NCBI GenBank assembly: GCA_042408965.1
Contig: JBHOQN010000040.1
Span: forward strand, 1-33,601
Reading direction: 5' to 3'
Length of the DNA stretch: 33,601 nucleotides
Source of the DNA: Thermogemmatispora sp042408965
Lineage (GTDB): Bacteria; Chloroflexota; Ktedonobacteria; Ktedonobacterales; Ktedonobacteraceae
Positions 1 through 6,639 of this stretch are shown in pieces. Under the pieces are notes generated by a model. It did not search any database and had not been told where the DNA came from. It worked only from the letters and a program-made list of their open reading frames with translations. The stretch's first letter is position 1, and each line of letters begins with the position of its first letter. The position numbers and the translations under genes were made by a program.

Positions 1-138
1 TTCGAGAGAAGTACCTGGCTTCTCTTGCTCAGGATGGTATAGCTGTCCTGAGTGGGCCGACCTGTCAGGCGGCCTCTCGTGTCCACCCTTCGGGGTGAGA
101 TGCAAGCCCCCGCCTTCAGGCGTGGGGTCCACCTGACC
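1..138 (+). mobile_element. Right end of an IS200/IS605 (TnpB-type) element, partial
   Basis: Bases 84-127 hold compact hairpins typical of the 3' end of IS200/IS605 TnpB elements and their guide (omega) RNA. There is a CACC/GGTG hairpin around 84-97 and a C-rich/G-rich hairpin with a TTCA loop at about 106-127. A further CAGGA/TCCTG hairpin lies at about 30-50. The junction at about 137-140 falls inside the cupredoxin lipoprotein gene on the other strand, and the protein similarity stops exactly there, which fixes the element boundary to within a few bases. The tnpB gene itself would lie left of the window. No terminal inverted repeats or target duplication are expected for this family. Assignment rests on remembered structure, not on a search. 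Confidence 0.55.
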
Positions 139-503
139 CCCTGATGAACTGTGCAGTAGTAGTGAAAGGTGCCGGCAACGGTAAAGGGGCCAATGGTGGC
201 ACTCTGGCTGCCAGCGATGGTCAGGTTGTTCACGGTCGGCGCCCCGCTCTCCTGCATCGTTTTTGGCGTGCTTCCCTGCCAAGCGCCGTTCTGAATAATA
301 TGTGTCACTGAGGCATCATTGACCAGTTTGAGCGTATCTCCTTTCTGCAGGGTCACGCTGGCCTGGACAAAATTTGCCGCGTTCATATGCACCACCACGA
401 CGGTTCCCCCCCCAGCGCCACCACTGGCGCTTGTACCACCGCAGGCGCTGGCGAACACCAGGCTCATCAGGAGCAGTACTACGAATCCAACCAGCTTTCT
501 CAT
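1..503 (-). pseudogene. Cupredoxin (plastocyanin-like) lipoprotein, interrupted by an IS end
   Basis: The ATG at 501-503 opens a frame that runs to the left edge without a stop. A GAGGGAG ribosome site lies 8 bases upstream. Residues 1-21 are a lipoprotein signal (MRKL, hydrophobic core, then FASAC with the lipidation Cys21), followed by a Gly/Ser/Thr linker. Residues 35-122 match the small copper-protein fold: a type 1 copper His in VTHIIQNG (H68), then GPFTVAGTFHYYCTVHQG with C117 and H120. The next expected element, the Met ligand of the HxGM loop and the last strand, is absent. After G122 the frame runs into Arg/Pro-rich sequence from the mobile element. The protein would be anchored outside the membrane and transfer electrons or bind copper; in this form the copper site lacks its Met ligand, so it is probably inactive. 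The rest of the gene may lie beyond the insertion, left of the window. Confidence 0.75.
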
Positions 504-1041
504 GACAATTACTCCCTCTATGCATTGGGCAGACCCTTGATGCCTCCATCCAGCGAGCGGCCTGTAGATCGCAAACCGGACTGCGCTCTCAGGGACTCCA
601 ACAAGCCCAGCCCAACGGAGATCTTCTCCCTGTCATACTATAGAACGACTGATCCAGAGGAATCTCTGGCCTGCTTTTGATTGACGCCTGACGGTAGCCT
701 GAGTGGGGACCGGACCGCGCTACGAGATTGGCCTGAACAGGGCCGAACTGGACCCAACGAGACGACACGCCACGACACGCCGCCTCACTCCTTTCCTTAG
801 AGAAATCTTGATAAAAATCTGATGACTTCCCCACACTTTCTTGAGCTTCTCCAGCTATGCTCTTGACGTGACAGGAGAGGTCCGCAGACGACCAGTCAGG
901 GGCGATACGGCCTCTCCAACCGGCGGATTGGCACAAGGTTTTCCTACTATCGAGAGCGAGGAGGTGAGAGCTGGCACCTGAGTTGATCTAGAGTTGTGTG
1001 TTCTGGCGTACCCATTCCGCTTGGACCATACCATCCGGAGG

Positions 1042-1083
1042 CGCCCGGGTCAGAGGAAGGATCTCTGATCCGGGTGTTCTTTT
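1042..1083 (+). terminator. Rho-independent terminator with no visible upstream gene
   Basis: A 14-bp stem (1042-1055 with 1063-1076, two G-U pairs) and a 7-base loop are followed by TTCTTTT. The orientation is for plus-strand transcription, and it lies upstream of the csaA promoter, so it ends some other transcript. Confidence 0.7.
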
Positions 1084-1108
1084 CGCTCCTTCAGCGGGAA
1101 AGAGACGG

Positions 1109-1136
1109 TGGACAGAGCCAGGAGCTGTGCTATAAT
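1109..1136 (+). promoter_or_regulatory. Promoter of csaA
   Basis: TGGACA (1109-1114), a 16-base spacer and TATAAT (1131-1136) form a near-consensus housekeeping promoter 43 bases before the csaA start. Confidence 0.7.
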
Positions 1137-1179
1137 AGCCGTGCCTGGACCACTTGAAGCAGAGAGGATATAGCTGTCC

Positions 1180-1509
1180 ATGATTACCTACGAGGACTTT
1201 GAGAAGGTTGATATTCGTGTCGGCACCATTATCGCAGTCGACGAGTTCCCTCAGGCCCGTAAGCCGGCCTATAAGCTGACGATCGACTTCGGGCCGGCGA
1301 TCGGTGTCAAAAAATCATCGGCCCAGATTACCAATTACGCTCGAGAGGCTTTGCTGGGGATGCAGGTCGTGGCGGTGGTGAATTTTCCTCCGAAGCAGAT
1401 CGGCCCCTTTCTCTCTGAGGTGCTGACCCTGGGGGTTCCTGATACGAATGGCCGGGTGATCCTGCTCACGCCAACCCATGAGGTGCCTCCCGGCGGGCGC
1501 ATGTTTTAG
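1180..1509 (+). CDS. csaA: CsaA-like tRNA-binding domain protein
   Basis: This 109-residue protein is a single EMAPII/Trbp111-type OB fold, the same length as CsaA. It has the expected landmarks: an N-terminal DFEKVDIRVGTI strand, PAYKLTIDFG, the conserved KKSSAQIT segment, VVAVVNFPPKQIGP and a C-terminal VPPGGRMF. Family members dimerise and bind the outer corner of tRNA; Bacillus CsaA was described as a chaperone involved in protein export. An AGAGAGGAT ribosome site precedes the ATG. It has its own promoter and sits just upstream of the separately promoted T-box/prolyl-tRNA synthetase unit, in keeping with a tRNA-related role. The cellular role in this organism cannot be told from sequence. 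Confidence 0.93.
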   Translation: MITYEDFEKVDIRVGTIIAVDEFPQARKPAYKLTIDFGPAIGVKKSSAQITNYAREALLGMQVVAVVNFPPKQIGPFLSEVLTLGVPDTNGRVILLTPTHEVPPGGRMF

Positions 1510-1515
1510 GCCTGC

Positions 1516-1545
1516 TTGACAGCAGCGAGCGGAAAGGTGTATGCT
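1516..1545 (+). promoter_or_regulatory. Promoter of the T-box/proS transcript
   Basis: TTGACA (1516-1521), an 18-base spacer and TATGCT (1540-1545) lie 6 bases after the csaA stop. Transcription would begin near 1552, giving a leader of about 365 bases before the proS start. Confidence 0.75.
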
Positions 1546-1551
1546 AGACGG

Positions 1552-1882
1552 GAGGAGCAGGGAAAACGCATCTGCGATCAGCAGACAATCGATCACGCAG
1601 AACGCGCTGATCAGGACCAGTAGACGCGGCGTCGTTCACCAGCGAGCCGGGAGGGTGGAAGCCGGCGAACCGGGCCACGTCGAACCCACCTGAGAGCGTC
1701 GACGAGGAGTCGACCGGCACTCCACCGTTAACGGAGCCTGCGGTTCTCTCCACCGCCGGCCTGCAGGCTGGCTCTGTGGTCAGGTGTCAACCGCGCAAGT
1801 GGGGTCGCATCGCGAGATGTGGCTCAAGCAAGGTGGTACCACGGGTGTTCAGACTCGTCCTTTGACAGGACGAGTTTTTTTA
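1552..1882 (+). promoter_or_regulatory. T-box riboswitch leader (proline specificity)
   Basis: The hallmark T-box sequence AAGGTGGTACCACGGG is at 1830-1845 and leads directly into a terminator. Upstream there is a Stem I-like region (about 1600-1735) with AGTA near 1618 and AGCGAG near 1642. Next come a GGGTGGAAGCCGG distal element, GAACCCACC near 1683, then CTGAGAGCG. The GAACCCACC segment offers CCC or CCA as proline specifier codons, which fits the synthetase genes behind it. In this family, uncharged tRNA pairs with the specifier and with the T-box bulge and stabilises the antiterminator, so the operon is expressed when tRNA-Pro is uncharged. The helix boundaries were judged by eye. Confidence 0.88.
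1853..1881 (+). terminator. T-box attenuator terminator
   Basis: A perfect 8-bp stem ACTCGTCC/GGACGAGT (1853-1860, 1868-1875) with a 7-base loop is followed by six T residues. It is the switchable terminator of the T-box leader. Confidence 0.9.
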
Positions 1883-1918
1883 TTGTACGCGCTGTCTGCA
1901 GAGAAAGGATGTCTTTTT

Positions 1919-3376
1919 ATGACAGAGGTCGAGAAAGAGAAATATGTAGAGGAGATCGTCGACCAGAGTGACAATTTCTCTCTCTGGTACAACCAGGTCG
2001 TGCGTAAGGCCGAGCTGGCCGACTATGCGCCCGTGCGCGGCTGTATGATCATCCGCCCCTACGGCTACGCCGTCTGGGAGCATGTGCAGCGTTTGCTCGA
2101 CGCACGCTTTAAGGAAACGGGCGTACTCAACGCCTACTTTCCTCTGCTGATCCCGCGCAGCTTCCTGGAGCGCGAGGCACAGCATGTCGAGGGCTTTGCG
2201 CCTGAGGTGGCCTGGGTCACGCGCGGGGGCGGCGAAGAGCGGGAGGAGCCGCTGGCGATACGTCCCACCAGCGAGACGATCATCGGCTACAGCTTCGCAA
2301 AATGGATTCAGAGCTACCGCGACCTGCCGCTGCTGCTCAACCAGTGGAACAATGTGCTGCGCTGGGAGAAGCGTACGGTGCTCTTCTTACGCACGGCGGA
2401 GTTCCTCTGGCAGGAGGGCCATACGGCCCACCGCACGGTTGAAGAGGCCGAGGAACGCACGCTGCTGATGCTCGACGTCTATCGCTCCTTTGTGGAGGAG
2501 GATCTGGCGATCCCCGTTATCCATGGCCGTAAAAGCGAGAACGAGAAGTTCGCCGGCGCATTGCACACCTACTCGATCGAGGCAATGATGCGCGATGGTA
2601 AGGCTCTCCAATCGGGCACCAGCCACAATCTGGGCACGAATTTCGCTCGTGGCTTCGACATCCAGTACCTGGACTCCGACGGCCAGCGCAAGTACTGCGC
2701 TACCACCAGCTGGGGCCTGAGCACGCGCATCATCGGCGCGATTATCATGGTGCATGGCGATGAGGCTGGCCTGATTCTCCCGCCGCGCGTGGCTCCCTAT
2801 CAGGTGGTGATCGTGCCTATCTGGCGCAAAGACGCCGACCGCGCGGCCATTCTGGAGATGATCGCCCGCATCGAGCGCCTGCTCAAGGGCAAGGTGCGCC
2901 TGAAGGTCGACCTGAGCGAGAACACGCCGGGCTGGAAGTTCAACGAGTGGGAGCTGCGCGGGGTCCCTGTGCGCATGGAGATCGGGCCACGCGACGTGCA
3001 GAACAACAGCGTCATGCTGGTGCGTCGCGATAACCGCGTCAAAGAGGCCGTGCCGGTCGAGGGCCTGGAAACGCGCCTGCCGCAAGTACTGGAAGAGGTC
3101 CAGCGGGATCTGTTCCAGCGTGCTCTGACCTTCCGCGAGCAGAACACCTACTACGCGGACACGTACGAGGAACTGAAGGAGATCATCGCGCAGAAGCGGG
3201 GCTTTGTGCGCGTCAAATGGGCTGAGGACAGTGCCGCCGAGCTGGCGATTAAGGAGGAGACGAAAGCGACGCTGCGCGTGATTCCTTTTGATCAGCCAGA
3301 GGGCGGCGTTCAGGGCAAGGCGATCTATACGGGCAAGCCAGCAACCTGCGAGGCGATCTTCGCTCGCTCGTACTAG
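1919..3376 (+). CDS. proS: Prolyl-tRNA synthetase, archaeal/eukaryotic-like type
   Basis: This class II synthetase attaches proline to tRNA-Pro. The ATG at 1919 is chosen because the same frame upstream runs through the T-box terminator; AGAAAGG lies about a dozen bases before it. The product is 485 residues, normal for the type without an editing insertion. Motif 1 is around NAYFPLLIP (residue 79). The proline-binding RPTSE loop is at 115-119. Motif 2 is FLRTAEFLWQEGHTAH (156-171), followed by the type-specific GTSHNLGTNFA (233-243). Motif 3 is SWGLSTR (264-270), then VHGDEAGLILPPRVAP leads into the anticodon-binding domain and the C-terminal extension. All catalytic motifs look intact, so this is the working housekeeping enzyme. 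It is the first gene behind a proline T-box and is followed 44 bases later by a second ProRS-like gene. Confidence 0.95.
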   Translation: MTEVEKEKYVEEIVDQSDNFSLWYNQVVRKAELADYAPVRGCMIIRPYGYAVWEHVQRLLDARFKETGVLNAYFPLLIPRSFLEREAQHVEGFAPEVAWVTRGGGEEREEPLAIRPTSETIIGYSFAKWIQSYRDLPLLLNQWNNVLRWEKRTVLFLRTAEFLWQEGHTAHRTVEEAEERTLLMLDVYRSFVEEDLAIPVIHGRKSENEKFAGALHTYSIEAMMRDGKALQSGTSHNLGTNFARGFDIQYLDSDGQRKYCATTSWGLSTRIIGAIIMVHGDEAGLILPPRVAPYQVVIVPIWRKDADRAAILEMIARIERLLKGKVRLKVDLSENTPGWKFNEWELRGVPVRMEIGPRDVQNNSVMLVRRDNRVKEAVPVEGLETRLPQVLEEVQRDLFQRALTFREQNTYYADTYEELKEIIAQKRGFVRVKWAEDSAAELAIKEETKATLRVIPFDQPEGGVQGKAIYTGKPATCEAIFARSY

Positions 3377-3420
3377 CCAGCCTCCGACTGCTGTTCTGCT
3401 CTGACTGATCGGACATCGCT

Positions 3421-5175
3421 ATGCGTATCTCACAGCTCTTCAGTGCAACGCTACGGCAGGAGCCGCGCGAGAGCGAAGGTGCGGGTCATGCGCTGCTCCT
3501 GCGCGCCGGCGCTCTGCGCCAGCTCGCGACCGGCGTCTCCAGTCTGCTGCCACCGGGACTGCGCAGCCTCCAGAAGATCGCCGCTCTCGCTCGCAAGGAG
3601 ATCGAGCGGCTCGGCGGTCAGGAAGTCCTGCTGCCCACGCTGCAGCCCGCTGAGACCTGGGAGCGGCTGGCCGATTCAGCACCAGTTCGGGCAGTGCTGG
3701 CGGACGAGAGACTCTTCTGGCTCACTGACCACCGCGGACGGCGCCTGACGCTGGCGCCGGCACAGATAGTGACCATCACACTGCTCGCTCAGGAGCTGGT
3801 GCGCAGCTACCGCGATCTGCCGCGGCGCATCTATCAGATCCAGACGACGTTCCGCGACGAGTCTCGCGGGGGCGGCGGACTGCTGCGCACGCGCGAGTCC
3901 CTCATGCTGGATCTCTACAGCCTTGAGGCTACGGAGCAGAACCTGGATGAGAGCTTCCGAGCGATCAGCCAGGCCTGCCAACGCATCATTGAAGGCGGCG
4001 ATCTGCCCTGCGTCGTCGCTGAGACCGCCAGTCCGGCCGGCGCTGGTTCGCTCGCACAGGCATATATCGTCCTGGCCCCCGCCGGCGAGGAGACGGTCCT
4101 CCTCTGTTCAGGCTGCGGCTATGCGGCCACCCGCGAGCAGGCCACGTTCGTGCGCGAGCAGCTTCCTGCGGAGGCAGAGGAGCCGCTGACAGAGATCTAT
4201 ACGCCGGGCGTGACGAGCATCGCAGATCTGGCGAACTTTCTGCAGATCAGCCCGGCAAAGACGCTGAAGACGGTCTGCTACGTCGCTGCTAACCGCCTGC
4301 TGATGACGCTGGTGCGTGGTGATCTCGATATCAGCGAGGGCAAGCTGAGACGAGTCCTGGCACGCGCAGGTCTCCATCCCGGGGACCTGCACCTGGCCAC
4401 GCCGGAGGAGCTGGCAGCAGCCGGGATCGTGGCGGGCTACACCTCACCACTGACACAGAGCGAGCAGACGCTGATCCTGGCGGACCACTCGCTGCGCACG
4501 GGCAGCAACTTTGTGGCGGGAGCCAACCGCCGTGACTTCCACATGTTGCATGTGAACTATCCGCGCGACTTTCGCGTGGATGGCTGGGAGGACCTGGCCC
4601 AGGCCTACACAGGCGCGACCTGTGTGCAGTGTGGCGGCCAGCTCCGCCTGGAACACGGCTGGGAGATTGGACACAGTTTGAAGCTGGGAGAGATCTTCAG
4701 CCAAGCCCTGGGGGTCCACTTCCTGAACGCACAGGGTGAGGAGCGCCCACTGCTGGCAAGCTGGTATGAGATCAACCTGCAACGCCTGCTGGCGGCGATC
4801 GTTGCGCAGCATCACGATGAGCGGGGGATCATCTGGCCACCTCAGGTGGCCCCCTACCAGGTGGCGCTGGTCGGACTGGATCTGGATAAGGAGGAGCCGC
4901 GGAGGCTGGCAGAGCGACTCTACGCGGAGCTAGACGCTGCAGGTGTGGAGGTGCTCTACGATGATCGCTTTGAGTCGGCGGGGGTCAAATTCAACGACGC
5001 CGATCTACTCGGTCTGCCGCTGCGCCTGGTGGTGAGCCGGCGCTCCCTCCAGAACGGTGGCGTCGAGATCCGCGCGCGCGGCGGCCGCCTGGCGGAGCGC
5101 TGTCCCACGCGCGTCCTGCCGCCAGCGGAGGCCGTGCGAGAGATCAGTCTCCTGTTGAAGGCTGCCCCTCCCTGA
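3421..5175 (+). CDS. ProRS-like paralogue, bacterial type, degenerate active site with editing domain
   Basis: The 584-residue protein aligns end to end with bacterial ProRS. The N-terminus is MRISQLFSATLRQ, motif 1 is around QEVLLPTLQPAETW, and a YbaK/INS editing domain spans about 255-385 (AKTLKTVCY at 279-287, VAGANRRDFHMLHVN at 365-379). EIGHSLKLG and HHDERGIIWPPQVAPY follow, then an anticodon-binding domain. Several aminoacylation residues are changed. The usual GPTHEE loop reads APAQIV (112-117). Motif 2, usually with PRFG and REF.MKD, reads SRGGGG and RESLMLD (148-164). Motif 3, usually YGIGVSR, reads YEINLQR (449-455). I infer loss of proline activation, with the editing domain still recognisable. 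A trans-editing role, clearing Ala-tRNA-Pro for the first enzyme, which lacks this domain, is a reasonable hypothesis. It is co-transcribed with proS behind the T-box. Confidence 0.85.
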   Translation: MRISQLFSATLRQEPRESEGAGHALLLRAGALRQLATGVSSLLPPGLRSLQKIAALARKEIERLGGQEVLLPTLQPAETWERLADSAPVRAVLADERLFWLTDHRGRRLTLAPAQIVTITLLAQELVRSYRDLPRRIYQIQTTFRDESRGGGGLLRTRESLMLDLYSLEATEQNLDESFRAISQACQRIIEGGDLPCVVAETASPAGAGSLAQAYIVLAPAGEETVLLCSGCGYAATREQATFVREQLPAEAEEPLTEIYTPGVTSIADLANFLQISPAKTLKTVCYVAANRLLMTLVRGDLDISEGKLRRVLARAGLHPGDLHLATPEELAAAGIVAGYTSPLTQSEQTLILADHSLRTGSNFVAGANRRDFHMLHVNYPRDFRVDGWEDLAQAYTGATCVQCGGQLRLEHGWEIGHSLKLGEIFSQALGVHFLNAQGEERPLLASWYEINLQRLLAAIVAQHHDERGIIWPPQVAPYQVALVGLDLDKEEPRRLAERLYAELDAAGVEVLYDDRFESAGVKFNDADLLGLPLRLVVSRRSLQNGGVEIRARGGRLAERCPTRVLPPAEAVREISLLLKAAPP

Positions 5176-5206
5176 GGACGCGATCCCCGACCTGGAGAGG
5201 CGAGAC

Positions 5207-5239
5207 GCCTGCCGCATCTCCTCAGAGGTGCTGGCAGGC
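5207..5239 (+). terminator. Hairpin after the ProRS pair
   Basis: A 14-bp stem with one bulge (5207-5220 with 5225-5239) and a CTCA loop follow the ProRS paralogue stop. The T-tract is poor, so function as a terminator is plausible rather than certain. Confidence 0.4.
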
Positions 5240-5303
5240 TCTCCGGAGAAGCGCCCGCGACGGGTGCTGCTGAGCGGGTTCACCGGGGTAGCGTTCTTGA
5301 CGA

Positions 5304-6182
5304 TCAGCGCACATCGACCTCGTAATAATCAAAGGTGTGCGTTACCGCAAAGCCACAGGATTGATAGAGCGAGAGCGCCCCCTCATTGACGGTATCTACC
5401 TCGAGCGCAATACGGCGTGGACGCTGACGCAGGATCTCACCAACTGTCCAGGCCAGGGTCTGCCTGCCATAGCCGCGCCCCTGCCACTCTGGCAGCATGC
5501 AGAAACCGTAGATGAAGACCTCCTGCTCGCCATCGATATAGCGGATCACCCCTACTACCTGGCCAGCCACCTCCGTCACCAGGGCCACCCGCCGTGGATC
5601 AGTAATATCCCTGGTCGTATCGGCGAGGAGAGCGGCGTCCTCTTCCATATCAAAGGCCACCGCGGTGATGTGCGTCAGCCACTGCACCTCATCGGAGCGC
5701 GCCAGGCGAATACGCACCCCCTCGCTCAGAGTCACCTGCGGCGCTGCATCATCCGCTTCCCTGATCATGCGATGCTCTGAATGCCGATAGCGGGCACCCA
5801 TTGCACGCGCAAAGCCCTGACCGCCAGACGACTGGCGATCAAAGAACATCAGGATCTGGGGCACCGCACGGTGCTTGAGTTCTTGATTCGCCAGGCGGAA
5901 CAGCGCATAAAAGATGCCCTGGCGGCGTCTGGTTGGATGAACCATCCCGGTCATCTCAGCCTCCCGGGGGTTGAAGCTGTAGAGGGCCAGATAGCCAAGC
6001 AAGGTGCCTTCTTCATAGTAGAAAAAGTCGTTCGTGACCTGGCCCGACCGGGAGCGCAACATCTCCCAGTTCAAACGCACCATGATCGGCTCATGCTGGC
6101 CACAGGCCTCTGCGAGCGAGGCAATGTCTTGAAGATCTTCCGGGGATAAGGTCCGCTTTCTGATCAGCCCCTGTTTCTGCAT
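5304..6182 (-). CDS. GNAT family N-acetyltransferase, double-domain
   Basis: The protein has about 292 residues from the ATG at 6182; an alternative ATG at 6215 adds 11 residues, and neither has a strong ribosome site. The C-terminal half is a clear acetyl-CoA-binding GNAT fold. It has VTEVAGQVVGVIRYIDGE, then the acyl-CoA loop PEWQGRGYGRQTL, then EVDTVNEGALSLYQSCGF near the end. The N-terminal half (about residues 20-140) also resembles a degenerate GNAT fold (YLALYSFNPREAEMTGMVHP, RRRQGIFYALFR). Two tandem folds of this size are seen in MshD-like acetyltransferases. The acceptor is unknown. It stands alone, convergent with the ProRS pair and downstream of the AtuA operon terminator. Confidence 0.85.
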   Translation of the reverse strand: MQKQGLIRKRTLSPEDLQDIASLAEACGQHEPIMVRLNWEMLRSRSGQVTNDFFYYEEGTLLGYLALYSFNPREAEMTGMVHPTRRRQGIFYALFRLANQELKHRAVPQILMFFDRQSSGGQGFARAMGARYRHSEHRMIREADDAAPQVTLSEGVRIRLARSDEVQWLTHITAVAFDMEEDAALLADTTRDITDPRRVALVTEVAGQVVGVIRYIDGEQEVFIYGFCMLPEWQGRGYGRQTLAWTVGEILRQRPRRIALEVDTVNEGALSLYQSCGFAVTHTFDYYEVDVR

Positions 6183-6231
6183 ATTCACTCGATCCAGTCT
6201 AGCCGCCAATGGCATTACTCAATAGAAGGAA

Positions 6232-6265
6232 GCGAGGGACGCCGTGATTCCTCTGCGTCCCTCGC
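6232..6265 (-). terminator. Terminator of the acyl-CoA dehydrogenase/AtuA operon
   Basis: An 11-bp perfect stem (GCGAGGGACGC at 6232-6242 with GCGTCCCTCGC at 6255-6265) lies after the last gene of the minus-strand operon. Read on the minus strand it is followed by TTCCTTCTATT. Confidence 0.65.
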
Positions 6266-6323
6266 GAGAGTCTTCCCTCTTCGACAGGTTCCTTTACACA
6301 GTGTCACAACCTGCGTCAGCCTG

Positions 6324-6638
6324 TCAATCTACCTCAATCTCCATTCTCAGCAGCGCGGAGGCCAGCGATTTGCCGAGGGCATCGCTGCGCAGCGAGCGCG
6401 ATGCTCCGCCGTTGAGGGCGCCATACAGCACGAACTTCAGCGCCAGCAGGCCAGGCACCTCAAAACGCTCGACCCTGCCCTCAACCAGACCCGCAAAGTG
6501 TGCTCGCACCCGCTCGGCCGTCACCGCGCGCACACAGAGCTGATAGGTTGCCTCATCGGAGAAAAAGAGGCTGATATCGGCCCGGTCACCCTTATCGCCC
6601 GAACGGGCATGGGCCAGTTCTACCAGTCGCCGTTTCAT
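6324..6638 (-). CDS. Small AtuA C-terminal-like (ferredoxin-fold) protein
   Basis: The protein has 104 residues from the ATG at 6638, chosen because GGAGG lies 9 bases upstream and the AtuA stop is one base away; a longer frame starts at 6656. The N-terminus carries the signature LAHARSGDKGDRADISLFF found at the start of the C-terminal domain of AtuA-family proteins. Here that domain is a separate gene directly after the AtuA main domain, so the two products probably act together. The domain has no known catalytic assignment that I can give. It is the last gene of the operon acd-atuA-this gene and is followed by a terminator. Confidence 0.8.
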   Translation of the reverse strand: MKRRLVELAHARSGDKGDRADISLFFSDEATYQLCVRAVTAERVRAHFAGLVEGRVERFEVPGLLALKFVLYGALNGGASRSLRSDALGKSLASALLRMEIEVD

Positions 6639-6639
6639 G

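Larger units (their letters stand above)
504..1179. other. Intergenic region, no convincing gene
   Basis: No reading frame here has a ribosome site, a family motif or coding-like composition. The left part is the 5' region of the cupredoxin gene; a TATAGT -10-like box on the minus strand lies at 637-642 with no good -35. Bases 765-785 contain a short direct repeat of CACGACACGCC type. A plus-strand terminator (1042-1083) and the csaA promoter (1109-1136) are listed separately. What transcript the terminator ends is not clear. Confidence 0.5.

Noticed and set aside
316..549. Minus-strand open frame of 77 codons at the left end
   Set aside because: It overlaps the cupredoxin lipoprotein in another frame; the lipoprotein frame has the signal peptide, ribosome site and copper ligands.
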